A stretch of 58,199 nucleotides of DNA from Acidimicrobiaceae bacterium (GTDB taxonomy: Bacteria > Actinomycetota > Acidimicrobiia > Acidimicrobiales > RAAP-2): the NCBI GenBank assembly GCA_003169675.1, contig PNAT01000188.1, forward strand, positions 24,637 through 82,835, written 5' to 3'. Positions 1 to 7,973 of the stretch are shown piece by piece. The position numbers and the translations under genes are program-made. The notes beneath the pieces were generated by a model. It saw nothing but the letters and a program-made list of their open reading frames with translations, had not been told where the DNA came from and ran no database searches. Positions within the stretch are counted from its first letter, which is position 1. Every line of letters begins with the position of its first letter.

Positions 1-1262
1 ATGTCGGGCATCTGCTTGCGCCCCGGGTTCAAGAACCGCTCGAACAGGAGGTCGAAGCGGATCGGATCGAGGTCCACGATGCGCAGGCAGTAGGCCACAC
101 AGCACCCGGCCGCCGAACCCCGGCCCGGACCCACCCGGATGCCCGAGTCGCGGGCGTAGCGGATCAGGTCCCACACCACCAGGAAGTAGGCCGCGAAGCC
201 CATGTTCTGAATGACCCCGAGCTCGTAGTCCAGGCGCTCAATCACCGCCGCCGGGACGGGTGTGCCGTAGCGCTCGGTGGCCCCCCCCATGGTGAGGTCA
301 CGCAGGTACGCCAGCGCCCTGTCCTCGTAGACCTCGCCCACGAAGCGGTCGGGGACGGGGAACTCGGGCAGGCTCGGCCGGCCCAGTTCAATCTTCACGT
401 CGGCCCGCTCGGCAATGAGCAGGGTGTTGTCGCAGGCCTCGGGAAGCTCGGTGAAGAGGTGGCGCATCTCACGGGCGGACTTCAAGTAGTGCTCGGTGCC
501 CTCGAAGTGGAAGCGGTTGGTGTCGGACAGGAGCGCCCCGGTCTGCACGCATAGCAGCGCGTCATGGGCCACCGCATCCTCCCGGTGCGTGTAGTGGCTG
601 TCGTTGGTGGCCAGCAGCGGCGCGTCCAGATGGCGGGCGATCTCCACCAGCTGGGGGTTGGTGCGGTGCTGGTCGGCGATGCCGTGGTCCTGCAGCTCGA
701 CGAAGAGGTTCTCCCGCCCGAAGATGTCCTGCAGCCGGGCCGCCCGACGCTCGGCCTCGACGACGTCCCCGGCCAGCAGCGCCTGGAGGACCACGCCCCC
801 GAGGCAGCCCGTGGTGGCGATCAGGCCGTGGTGGTGCCGCTCGAGAAGCTCCCAGTCGACCCGGGGCTTGTAGTAGTAGCCCTCGAGATACGCGGCCGAC
901 GACAACTTCAAGAGGTTGCGATACCCCTCCACCGTCTCGGCCAGGAGGGTGAGGTGGTAGTAGAGCTTCTGGCCTCCCTCGGCGTCTCCCCCCGTGTCAT
1001 CCATCTTGCCCCGGCGCACCGGGCGCTCATGGCGCGACTCCCCCGCCATGTAGGCCTCGGTGCCGATGATGGGTGTGATCCCCTGGTCGCGACAGGCCTT
1101 GTAGAAGTCGAGGACCCCGTACATGTTCCCGTGGTCGGTGATGCCGAGCGCGGGCTGGCCGTCGGCCACGGCCGCCGCCACCAGGTCCCCCACCCGGGCT
1201 GCGCCGTCGAGCATGGAGAACTCGGTGTGGGTGTGCAGATGCGTAAACGACCGCCCCGACAC
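1..1262 (-). CDS. dnaE: DNA polymerase III alpha subunit, N-terminal part (runs off the window)
   Basis: This is the catalytic subunit of the replicative DNA polymerase. The first ~420 residues of a family usually near 1,150-1,200 residues are present. The PHP domain opens with HLHTHTEFS (His8, His10, His12) and ITDHGNMYG around residues 41-48. Near the window edge GPGRGSAAG marks the start of the polymerase core and [11 protein letters not shown] follows it. The start is a GTG preceded by AAAGGAGGG. The PHP histidines are retained, so metal binding or proofreading by this domain is possible. The promoter side holds two spaced ACGAAT sequences. The C-terminal part lies outside the window. Confidence 0.97.
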   Translation of the reverse strand, partial: MSGRSFTHLHTHTEFSMLDGAARVGDLVAAAVADGQPALGITDHGNMYGVLDFYKACRDQGITPIIGTEAYMAGESRHERPVRRGKMDDTGGDAEGGQKLYYHLTLLAETVEGYRNLLKLSSAAYLEGYYYKPRVDWELLERHHHGLIATTGCLGGVVLQALLAGDVVEAERRAARLQDIFGRENLFVELQDHGIADQHRTNPQLVEIARHLDAPLLATNDSHYTHREDAVAHDALLCVQTGALLSDTNRFHFEGTEHYLKSAREMRHLFTELPEACDNTLLIAERADVKIELGRPSLPEFPVPDRFVGEVYEDRALAYLRDLTMGGATERYGTPVPAAVIERLDYELGVIQNMGFAAYFLVVWDLIRYARDSGIRVGPGRGSAAGCCVAYCLRIVDLDPIRFDLLFERFLNPGRKQMPD

Positions 1263-1321
1263 CGGCCCTCCTTTCACCAGATGAACTTACATTCGTGTGA
1301 TTCGTTCCCGAACCATGGACC

Positions 1322-1891
1322 TTACCCCGCCTCCCGGGCCACGACGACCACCGATCCGACCGCCTTGTCATGCAGGGTCTGGTTCTTGGCGTCCCAGAGA
1401 GGCCACAGGACATCGAGCAGGCCGCCGACAACGGTGTAGGCCAATCCCAGCTGCACCAGGGACCGGCGCAGGGCCCGGGCCGGCCCGAGTGGGCCGAGCC
1501 TCTCGTCCGTCCTGGCCCGCACGCCGACCGCCATCATCCCGACCGTCTGTCCCCGCGGCGAGCCGAGCATCACGGTGGCGTACCCGACAAAGAACACCGC
1601 ACCGATGAAGAGCACCAGGAACGAGACCGAGTTGTGGCTCACGGTGCCGTTCCTCATCCGCATGGCGTAGTGCAGGCGCGCCGTGCCGTTGTGCCGGAGG
1701 AGGGCGCCCGTCAAGGCCTGCACGGCATAGAGCATGACGCCGTCAATCAGTGAGGCTCCGACGCGCGTCCACCAGGAGGCATAGGGGATTCCCGTCGCGG
1801 GTGCCCACCCCGTCGGTGGGGGGAACTGACCCCGCGGCGCCGGAAACGGAGGCGGTCCCCCGCCCGGGGGGCCACTCAATTCGTCAGCCAT
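1322..1891 (-). CDS. RDD family membrane protein
   Basis: A small integral membrane protein of about 189 residues. A Pro/Gly-rich cytoplasmic N-terminus (residues 1-35) is followed by the RDD-type start WWTRVGASLIDGVMLY, then hydrophobic segments and a second conserved stretch, GQTVGMMAVGVRAR. RDD proteins are poorly characterised; transport or ion homeostasis roles have been proposed for some. The ATG at 1891 is preferred because GGAGGTGG lies upstream. An in-frame GTG at 1906 is the alternative. It follows the proteasome-activator gene at a short distance and may be co-transcribed with it. The specific function is unknown. Confidence 0.85.
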   Translation of the reverse strand: MADELSGPPGGGPPPFPAPRGQFPPPTGWAPATGIPYASWWTRVGASLIDGVMLYAVQALTGALLRHNGTARLHYAMRMRNGTVSHNSVSFLVLFIGAVFFVGYATVMLGSPRGQTVGMMAVGVRARTDERLGPLGPARALRRSLVQLGLAYTVVGGLLDVLWPLWDAKNQTLHDKAVGSVVVVAREAG

Positions 1892-1926
1892 GTCCGCCAC
1901 CTCCACCTCGACCTCACCCGACCCGA

Positions 1927-2424
1927 TCAGAGGTAGGCGCCCGGACGGCCACCCGAGCTCTCGCCCACCTGGGGCAACCCGCGCTGGCGGATCTCCTCGA
2001 GTTGGGCCCGGGCCGCCATCTGCTGTGACATCAACGTGGCCTGGATCCCATGGAACAGCCCTTCCAGCCAGCCGACCAGTTGGGCCTGGGCGATGCGCAA
2101 CTCCGACTCGCTCGGCGCGTTGTCGTCGAAGGGCAGCGCCATGCGGTCCAGCTCGGCCACCAGATCGGGCGACAGGCCTTCGGAAAGATCGTGGATGGAC
2201 TGCTCGTAAATCTCCCGCAGGCGGACGCGGCTCTTCTCGTCCAAGGGGGCTTGGCGCACCTCATCGAGCAGGGTCTTGACCATGGAACCGATGCGCAGCA
2301 CCTTGGCCGGCTCGGAGACGGACTCGGTGGACTCCGCCGCCGCGCCGGCGCCGTCACTCCCGGCGCTGAGCACCTCGTCGGGCGACACGGGGATCGCTTC
2401 ATCAGCCGTCGACTTTTTCGCCAT
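1927..2424 (-). CDS. bpa: Bacterial proteasome activator Bpa/PafE
   Basis: An ATP-independent ring-forming activator of the 20S proteasome. The 165-residue protein has a disordered acidic N-terminus (1-42) and then the helical core with family stretches LSPDLVAELDRMALPF and QLVGWLEGLFHGIQ, followed by MAARAQLEE. The C-terminus is GAYL, where characterised mycobacterial Bpa/PafE ends in GQYL. That tail docks into the proteasome alpha ring and opens the gate. The penultimate Tyr and final Leu are kept. Its presence implies that 20S proteasome genes exist elsewhere in the genome. Known substrates in mycobacteria include heat-shock repressor HspR; here substrates are unknown. Confidence 0.93.
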   Translation of the reverse strand: MAKKSTADEAIPVSPDEVLSAGSDGAGAAAESTESVSEPAKVLRIGSMVKTLLDEVRQAPLDEKSRVRLREIYEQSIHDLSEGLSPDLVAELDRMALPFDDNAPSESELRIAQAQLVGWLEGLFHGIQATLMSQQMAARAQLEEIRQRGLPQVGESSGGRPGAYL

Positions 2425-2454
2425 GGGTCAATCCTGCCACCGCTGGCACCCTGC

Positions 2455-3648
2455 TCAGGCGGAGGGCCAACTGAGCAGCGGGATCATCATCTCGTCCCGG
2501 GTGAGGGAGCCATGGCGGGCGGACAATCTCAGCTCCCCCGTGTCGGCCGGATCCATGAACGCAGTGGGGGCGAACGGCATCAAGGCCACGTCGCCCATCC
2601 GGCCGGCCACGGCCGCCGAGGGCACCCCGCCCAACCATCCCTCTTCAATGATCTGCTCCCTGGTCCGGACCCAGGCCACATCCCCGAAGGACTCCCCCGC
2701 CATGGCCGCCACGTCACCTGACGCCCCCGGACGCAGATGGAGCCAGCGGAAGCGGCCCTCGCCGCTGAGGAGCGTGACGTCCTTCATGAGGTCGGCTCCC
2801 AGCACCTCGACCGAACTTCCCACGTCGACCTGCCCATGGTCCGCCGTCACCACCAAGACGGCACCGGGCGGGAGCACACCGAGCACGTCGCCGACCAGGC
2901 GGTCGACCGCCCGCAACTCGTCGTCGTAATCCTCTCGCAACCCCCGGGCATGCGCCACCTTGTCAATGCCTTCGTAGTAGGCGTAGACGAACGGCGCACC
3001 CTCGGCCACCAACCGGCGCACCCCGGTCACCAGGCCCGCCGGCGTGTACCAGCGGTGCAGATCCACTTCGCCCAGATGGGCCGCCGTGAACCCCGTCGGC
3101 CCGTAATCTGATCGGGTCACCACCGGCACCACGGCGCCCGCACCCGGGAAGGCAGGACAGGGTTGGAAGACCCGGGGCGGCACTCGCACGCGGGCATCGG
3201 CGCCGTCCAATGTCCACGCCAGTACATTCATGATCGCGCCGTCGAGCGCCACTCGATACCCCACCACGCCATGCTCAGCCGGCACCCGTCCCGTCACCAA
3301 CGACGTGAGCGCGCAGGCCGTCGTGCTGGGCGCCACCGAGGTGATCGATCCACCGACGCCACTGGCCAGGACCGGGGCCAACGCCTGCCGGGAGGCCAGT
3401 TGCTCCGCTCCCAGGCCGTCCAGCACCAGCAAGACGATCTGTGTTGCCTCGGCCACCGGACCGGGCATCCACTCGGGCAAACCAGCGTCGCCACCGCCGG
3501 CCAGATGGCCGAGCAGCCCCGGCACCACGCCAGTCAGACAGGACCCGCCGAAGTCGGGCAGGACCAGTGGGACTCCGTGCACAGCGGCCCACCCTAGGAC
3601 CGCCAGCACCCCTCTCCCAAGCGATGGGCCGGTAGCATCGGTTGCCAT
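2455..3648 (-). CDS. Alkaline phosphatase/nucleotide pyrophosphatase-superfamily phosphodiesterase
   Basis: A probable metal-dependent hydrolase of the type I phosphodiesterase/alkaline phosphatase superfamily, 397 residues. The first metal-binding Asp lies in VLLVLDGLG. The nucleophile region is APSTTACALTSL, with Thr as likely nucleophile, followed by GRVPAEHGVVGY. The second metal site is TADHGQVDV and a late His lies in SARHGSLT. No signal peptide is obvious. The ATG at 3648 overlaps the ATG of the divergent Rrf2 gene within CATG. A GTG at 3582 is an alternative start, since the first 22 residues are not clearly conserved. The substrate cannot be read from the sequence. Confidence 0.85.
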   Translation of the reverse strand: MATDATGPSLGRGVLAVLGWAAVHGVPLVLPDFGGSCLTGVVPGLLGHLAGGGDAGLPEWMPGPVAEATQIVLLVLDGLGAEQLASRQALAPVLASGVGGSITSVAPSTTACALTSLVTGRVPAEHGVVGYRVALDGAIMNVLAWTLDGADARVRVPPRVFQPCPAFPGAGAVVPVVTRSDYGPTGFTAAHLGEVDLHRWYTPAGLVTGVRRLVAEGAPFVYAYYEGIDKVAHARGLREDYDDELRAVDRLVGDVLGVLPPGAVLVVTADHGQVDVGSSVEVLGADLMKDVTLLSGEGRFRWLHLRPGASGDVAAMAGESFGDVAWVRTREQIIEEGWLGGVPSAAVAGRMGDVALMPFAPTAFMDPADTGELRLSARHGSLTRDEMMIPLLSWPSA

Positions 3649-4081
3649 GAGGGTCTCGACACGGGGCGACTACGCCAGCCGGGCGCTGCTCTCGCTGGCC
3701 CTGCACGGCGCCGAGACCCCAACCTCGGTGCGCGACATTGCCGAGCGGACGGCGCTGCCCCAGCCCTACCTCGAGCAGATCCTCCTGGCGCTCAAAGGGG
3801 CCGGACTGGTGCGCTCCAAGCGCGGCGTCGGCGGCGGGTACGTGCTGGCCCGCAGCCCCGAGGACATCAGCCTGGCCCAGATCGTCTCGGCCGTCGACGG
3901 CCCCATCGCGGCCGGTGACTTCGGCGAGCCCCACGCCGACGGCGCCTGCGACCACGAGGGCCAGTGCGTCCTGTTGGCCGTGTGGGCCGATGTCGGGGAG
4001 ACCATCCGCACCCATCTGCAGTCCTTCAGCCTGGCCGACATGGTGGCCCGGGCCCAGGGCAACGTGGCCACGCCCGTCTAG
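3647..4081 (+). CDS. Rrf2-family transcriptional regulator
   Basis: A 144-residue DNA-binding regulator. The winged helix fills residues 1-80 with typical Rrf2 features: STRGDYASRALLSLA, PQPYLEQILLALK and SKRGVGGGYVLAR. Only two cysteines are present in the sensor loop (Cys101 and Cys107, in GACDHEGQC), whereas IscR has three; a His between them could help bind a cluster. Iron-sulfur sensing is therefore plausible but not shown. Its ATG shares CATG with the divergent phosphodiesterase start. Its TAG stop shares CTAG with the convergent histidine phosphatase stop, so the gene has no flanking spacer at all. Confidence 0.9.
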   Translation: MRVSTRGDYASRALLSLALHGAETPTSVRDIAERTALPQPYLEQILLALKGAGLVRSKRGVGGGYVLARSPEDISLAQIVSAVDGPIAAGDFGEPHADGACDHEGQCVLLAVWADVGETIRTHLQSFSLADMVARAQGNVATPV

Positions 4082-4647
4082 GTCGAGGACCCCATATTCC
4101 AGCCAGCCACCACCGGGTTCTCGCGCTCCCAGCTCAGAATGCACAGGGCTCCAGGACCCAGGGTGAAGAGCCGTCCCCCTGCCGGCGGCAGACCGAGCCA
4201 TCGAGCCGTCAACACCCGCAGGAGGTGCCCGTGGGCCACGCACAAGGTGTCCGCTTCCCCCTGCCGCGCCCGTGCGATGACCCGGTCGGCACGGCGGCCC
4301 ACATCGGCGGCTCGCTCGCCGTCGATCACCCCGTCCTTCCACAGGTCCCAACCGGGTCGGTCCTCCCTGATGTCGTCCGTGGTCCGGCCCTCGTAGGCGC
4401 CGTAGTCCCACTCCATCAGGTCGGGCTCGGGCTCACCGGTGAACCCGGCCAGGGCGCAACTCTCCGATGCCCGTTTCAGGGGGCTGGTCAGGACCAGGCC
4501 GAACTCCATCCCATGGAGCCTCTGACCAGCGGCTTCGGCCTGTATGCGCCCCGCCGGGGTGAGGGGGATGTCCGTCCGGCCCGTGTGCTGGCCACTCACC
4601 GACCACTCGGTTTCTCCGTGCCTGAGCAGCACCATCCGCGGGGCCAT
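4078..4647 (-). CDS. Histidine phosphatase family protein (phosphoglycerate-mutase-like)
   Basis: A 189-residue branch-1 histidine phosphatase. The phosphohistidine motif LLRHGETEW is at residues 7-15, followed by GRTDIPLTPAGR. The second-half catalytic acid region is MEWDYGAYEG and the late histidine lies in TLCVAHGHLLRVL. Such enzymes dephosphorylate sugar phosphates, nucleotides or cofactors and motifs do not reveal which. The start is an ATG at 4647. Upstream, the divergent sigma-factor leader contains a GC-rich inverted repeat. The 3' end overlaps the Rrf2 gene by four bases (CTAG). Confidence 0.9.
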   Translation of the reverse strand: MAPRMVLLRHGETEWSVSGQHTGRTDIPLTPAGRIQAEAAGQRLHGMEFGLVLTSPLKRASESCALAGFTGEPEPDLMEWDYGAYEGRTTDDIREDRPGWDLWKDGVIDGERAADVGRRADRVIARARQGEADTLCVAHGHLLRVLTARWLGLPPAGGRLFTLGPGALCILSWERENPVVAGWNMGSST

Positions 4648-4684
4648 CGGCGTACCTCACCACGGGCAGCCCTGAAGTGCAATT

Positions 4685-4703
4685 CCGGGGGCGAACACCC
4701 CGG
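4685..4703. repeat. GC-rich inverted repeat between divergent genes
   Basis: CCGGGG (4685-4690) and CCCCGG (4698-4703) are perfect complements around a 7-base loop. It lies between the starts of the histidine phosphatase and the sigma factor. There is no T tract on either side, so an operator or mRNA hairpin is more likely than a terminator. Confidence 0.4.
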
Positions 4704-4800
4704 TGGAATGATGCGGCCCAGGCAGGTGTTGTACCTGACAGATTGATCCCGGAGTCCTCTGGGTACGTATGAGAAAGAGCGAAGAGCGTCGGGAGACTCA

Positions 4801-5637
4801 ATGAACAGCACGGTGAGCACAACGGACACCTTGGGCCTGATGTTGCGCAGCCTGGACCAGTTCCCCATGCCAGATCACGAGCAGCAGGTCGAACTGGCCA
4901 AGCGGGTCGGCGCCGGTGATGATGCCGCCCGCAAGCAGATGGTGGCGGCCAACCTGCGTCTCGTCGTGCACTGGGCCCGTCGGTACCAGGACCGGGGCGT
5001 CGACATGGCCGACCTCGTCCAGGAGGGCACCTTCGGGCTCATGCGCGCCGTCGACAAGTTCGACTGGGAGCGGGGCTTCCGCTTTTCCACCTACGCCACC
5101 TGGTGGATCCGCCAAGCACTCCAGCGGGCCGTGCAACAGCACGGGCGCACAATCCGGATCCCCCTGGAGGTGGGGGAGCACATCCAGCGCCTTGAGCTCA
5201 CCAAGGCCGAGCTGGCCACCACCCTCGGGCGCACCCCGACGGAGGCCGAGCTCGACGAGGCCACCGGTATGACGGCGGATGAGCGCCATGCGCTCGAGGA
5301 CGTGGCGCGGGTCACCGCGTCGCTCGACCAACCGGCCGCCTCGGAATCGGCCACCACGCTCGGCGAGCTGGTGGCACCGGACGAGTCCGACTTCGTGGCG
5401 GACGTGGAGCAGACCATGGTCTACGAGCGGGTGCGCGATGCCGTGGAAAACCTGCCCGACCTCCAGCGCGACGTCCTGCGCCTGCGCTTCGGCTTCGATG
5501 GTGATTCTCCGGCGTCGCTGCAAGCCACGGCCGAGCGCCTGGGCGTCGGCGTGCGCAGGGTGCGGCGGGCCGAAGAGGAGGCACTGGCGGCACTTTCCTT
5601 CGACGCCGATGTCCTCGGCGTCCATCGGGCGGCCTAG
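4801..5637 (+). CDS. RNA polymerase sigma-70 family factor (group 2-like)
   Basis: A 278-residue sigma factor without region 1.1. Region 2 is textbook: NLRLVVHWARRYQDRGVD, LVQEGTFGLMRAVDKFDW and FRFSTYATWWIRQA, which recognise and melt the -10 element. Region 3 covers about 120-180. Region 4 starts at NLPDLQRDVLRLRFGFDG but its helix-turn-helix reads ERLGVGVRRVRRAEEEAL instead of the usual GVTRERIRQIEAKAL. Contacts to the -35 element may therefore be altered. The start ATG follows a purine-rich GGGAGACTCA. It ends in a CTAG shared with the convergent rluD-like gene. It is probably an alternative housekeeping-like factor; the regulon is unknown. Confidence 0.92.
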   Translation: MNSTVSTTDTLGLMLRSLDQFPMPDHEQQVELAKRVGAGDDAARKQMVAANLRLVVHWARRYQDRGVDMADLVQEGTFGLMRAVDKFDWERGFRFSTYATWWIRQALQRAVQQHGRTIRIPLEVGEHIQRLELTKAELATTLGRTPTEAELDEATGMTADERHALEDVARVTASLDQPAASESATTLGELVAPDESDFVADVEQTMVYERVRDAVENLPDLQRDVLRLRFGFDGDSPASLQATAERLGVGVRRVRRAEEEALAALSFDADVLGVHRAA

Positions 5638-6560
5638 TAGTTCCTGAGGTCCTCCGGCAGCTCGGAGGAGAACTCCAGGCGCTGCCCGCTCACCGGGTGG
5701 GTGAAGGCCAAGCGAAATGCGTGCAGGTAGAAGCGTCCTGATCCCAGGCGCTTGTCCGGGGTGCCGTACCGGGCATCGCCCACCACCGGGTGCCCAATGG
5801 CGGCCATGTGGACGCGGATCTGATGGGTCCGCCCGCTCTGCAGGCTCAACTCCAAGAGCGTGGTCGGTGGTGGCCCGGCCCGCCGCTCGCGCACCGTGTA
5901 ACCCGTCCGAGCCGGCTTTCCCCCCGCAGCGATGGCCATCTTGGTGGGCGTCCGGCTCGACCGCCCGATGGGCGCGTCCACCTCGCCCCGCTCGTCGGCC
6001 ACCTCGCCCTCCACCAGCGCCAGATAGCGGCGCTCCATGGTCCGGGCGGCCAACTGGGCCACCAGCGCCTCGTAGGCCGCCGAGGTGCGGGCCACCGCCA
6101 GAAGGCCCGATGTGCCCTTGTCGAGCCGGTGCACAATGCCCGGCCGATCAGCCGCGCACACACCGCCCTCCACCAACTGAGCCAGGTCCGGGAAGCGGGC
6201 TAACAGCCCACCCACCAGGGTGCCCTCGTGGTGCCCCGCCCCGGGGTGGACGACGAGTCCGGCCGGCTTGTCGACCACCGCCACATCGTCATCGGCGTGG
6301 ACCACCTCGAACACCACTCCCGGCTCGGGTTCGACCCGGTCGACTCCCGGATCAGGCAGGAGAACGGTGAGCCGGGTTCCCTCCCGCAACTCTGTGCGTC
6401 CCACCTGCACGACTTCGTCGTCCACCAGCACTCTTCCAGCGGCGATCAGCCCGGCCGCCACGGTGCGGGACACGTCGGCCATCATCGCCACCCCCCGATC
6501 CACCCGGACGCCGGCCAGGAGGCTCGGAACCTCCACCGAGACCGTCTCGCCGTCCGTCAC
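5634..6560 (-). CDS. RluA/RluD-family 23S rRNA pseudouridine synthase
   Basis: A 308-residue RNA pseudouridine synthase. The N-terminal S4-like RNA-binding domain (about 12-75, ending LTVLLPDP) is followed by the catalytic domain with DKPAGLVVHPGAGH and the active-site Asp in GIVHRLDKGTSGLL. Later family stretches are YLALVEGEV and LELSLQSGRTHQIRVHM. Gene order (directly after lspA) matches RluD-type enzymes in many bacteria. The GTG start overlaps the lspA stop as GTGA, so translation is probably coupled. Which uridines are modified cannot be read from the sequence. Confidence 0.93.
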   Translation of the reverse strand: MTDGETVSVEVPSLLAGVRVDRGVAMMADVSRTVAAGLIAAGRVLVDDEVVQVGRTELREGTRLTVLLPDPGVDRVEPEPGVVFEVVHADDDVAVVDKPAGLVVHPGAGHHEGTLVGGLLARFPDLAQLVEGGVCAADRPGIVHRLDKGTSGLLAVARTSAAYEALVAQLAARTMERRYLALVEGEVADERGEVDAPIGRSSRTPTKMAIAAGGKPARTGYTVRERRAGPPPTTLLELSLQSGRTHQIRVHMAAIGHPVVGDARYGTPDKRLGSGRFYLHAFRLAFTHPVSGQRLEFSSELPEDLRNY

Positions 6561-7117
6561 GCGTTCTCGGTGGTCGGGTTCCGGCCAAAGACGAGTGACG
6601 CGGCCACCACGATGACCCCTACGGTGACGCAGGCGTCGGCCACATTGAAGGTGGGCCAGTGCGAGAGTGTGATGAAGTCAGGCACCTGCCCATTGTGCCC
6701 ACTGAAGATCCGCTCACTGAGGTTCCCGACCGCACCGCCAAGGACCAGGCCGCCGCCGACGGCCTGGACCATGGTCCTGGCCCGGGCCACCACGACAGTG
6801 AGGACGACCACCCCGACGCAGAGGAGCACCGTCACGATGGAAGCCCGACCACTGAAGAGACTGAAGGCGAAGCCCGAATTGAAGGTCAGTGCCAGACCGA
6901 AGGGCCCCCAGAGATGGGTGGCGTGATGCAGGTGGCCCAGGGCGAGCGACGTCGTCAATCGGTCGGCCGCCAGGACCACTGCGGCTATGGCGAATGCCAG
7001 CCGCCGCGTTCCGGTCAGCGGCGCGACAGGCCCCCACTCTTGCAGGCCACGCAGAGCCGGGCGTAGGGAAGGGCCCGCAACCGCGGCTTGGGGATCGGCT
7101 GGAAGCACCGCTCGCAA
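6557..7117 (-). CDS. lspA: Lipoprotein signal peptidase (signal peptidase II)
   Basis: A membrane aspartyl protease that removes signal peptides from diacylglyceryl-prolipoproteins. Four hydrophobic segments are visible. The catalytic aspartates are kept in VPDFI and FNVADA. The usual GNLIDR motif reads GNLSER, so a conserved accessory Asp is replaced by Glu. The early D-Q-x-T-K motif is reduced to DRLTTS. The start is uncertain: the open frame begins inside the DksA-like gene (TTG 7117, GTG 7108) and no canonical start lies closer to the first membrane segment, so about 30 N-terminal residues may be spurious. The stop overlaps the rluD-like GTG. Confidence 0.88.
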   Translation of the reverse strand: MRAVLPADPQAAVAGPSLRPALRGLQEWGPVAPLTGTRRLAFAIAAVVLAADRLTTSLALGHLHHATHLWGPFGLALTFNSGFAFSLFSGRASIVTVLLCVGVVVLTVVVARARTMVQAVGGGLVLGGAVGNLSERIFSGHNGQVPDFITLSHWPTFNVADACVTVGVIVVAASLVFGRNPTTENA

Positions 7118-7866
7118 TAGCCGTAGGTCTTGCCGGCGATCCGCTCCAGGGCAAAATCGATCTCCTCCACGGCGAGCAAGGCCTGTCCGGACAACGCCAG
7201 GTTCCGCTCCCGGTCCACCGTGACCGTGCCGCCCTCGCCTGACTCTTCGTCGAATTGCACGTCGCCGGGCTCACGTTCAAGCGCCAGGGAGTCGGCCTCG
7301 GCCCGGAGGGACGTGGCCTGCTCCTGGTAAATGGCCCGGTCGACAATGAGGAGCTCGGTGACCTCTTCCAAGAACTTGGTGTCCTTAGCGTAGGGACCGG
7401 TCTTGGGCCTGACGGGGGGCGGCGGCTTGGGTTTGGGCGTGAAGGTGGTCCGTGCCGGTGCCGCAGCAACCGCCGGGGCGGCCTTCTTCGGGGCCGCAGC
7501 CGCCTTCTTCGCGGCCGGGGCGGCCTTCGTGGCGGCGGATGATGCCTTCTTGGCCGCCGGGGCCCCCTTCTTGGCCACGGCCGCGGATTTCTTTGGCCCA
7601 GGGGTGGCCTTCTTGGCGCCAGGAGCAGCCTTCTTCGCTGTCACCACCCTCCGTGCCGTCTTGACTGCCTTCTTCACCGTGGAGGCCACCCGTTTCGTGG
7701 CTGATGTTGGTTTCTTCACTGCGCTGGCCGACCGCCCGGGGACCTTCTTGGTCGCAGCGGGCTTCTTGGTGGCAGCGGGCTTCTTGGTGGCGCCGGGCTT
7801 GGTGGCCGACGCCCGACGCGACGCAGGCATCTGCTTGGCTGCCGTGCCTTTGCTCGCTGGGGCCAT
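7015..7866 (-). CDS. DksA/TraR C4 zinc-finger protein with histone-H1-like N-terminus
   Basis: A 283-residue two-part protein. Residues 1-150 are an Ala/Lys/Pro-rich tail of repeated AATKK, PAAKK and AAPKK units resembling histone H1 or mycobacterial Hup tails, likely DNA- or RNA-binding. The C-terminal part is DksA/TraR-like: an acidic helical region and a C4 zinc finger with Cys251, Cys254, Cys272 and Cys275. The start at 7866 has an excellent GGAAGGAGG site, so the upstream in-frame ATG at 7965 is rejected. A similar gene beside lspA and divIVA is known in other actinobacteria. The role may be in transcription or nucleoid organisation. Confidence 0.85.
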   Translation of the reverse strand: MAPASKGTAAKQMPASRRASATKPGATKKPAATKKPAATKKVPGRSASAVKKPTSATKRVASTVKKAVKTARRVVTAKKAAPGAKKATPGPKKSAAVAKKGAPAAKKASSAATKAAPAAKKAAAAPKKAAPAVAAAPARTTFTPKPKPPPPVRPKTGPYAKDTKFLEEVTELLIVDRAIYQEQATSLRAEADSLALEREPGDVQFDEESGEGGTVTVDRERNLALSGQALLAVEEIDFALERIAGKTYGYCERCFQPIPKPRLRALPYARLCVACKSGGLSRR

Positions 7867-7934
7867 CGTCTCCTCCTTCCCGACCATCAGACGTGGCCGG
7901 TTCCCTGACGACAACCTCGTCGAGGGAGCGGGTG

Positions 7935-7962
7935 ACGATAGCACCGCAATGACGGGGGACAA
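7935..7962 (-). promoter_or_regulatory. Candidate sigma-70 promoter of the DksA-like gene
   Basis: On the minus strand, TTGTCC (7957-7962) and TATCGT (7935-7940) are separated by 16 bases. They lie 69 bases upstream of the 7866 start, in the gap after divIVA. This would allow dksA-lspA-rluD to be transcribed separately from the cell-division genes. Confidence 0.45.
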
Positions 7963-7973
7963 CACCTGCCCGA

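Noticed and set aside
1289-1320. LexA-like box upstream of dnaE (TTCGTTCCCGAACC)
   Set aside because: The half-sites are in the wrong order and spacing for the actinobacterial CGAAC-N4-GTTCG box.
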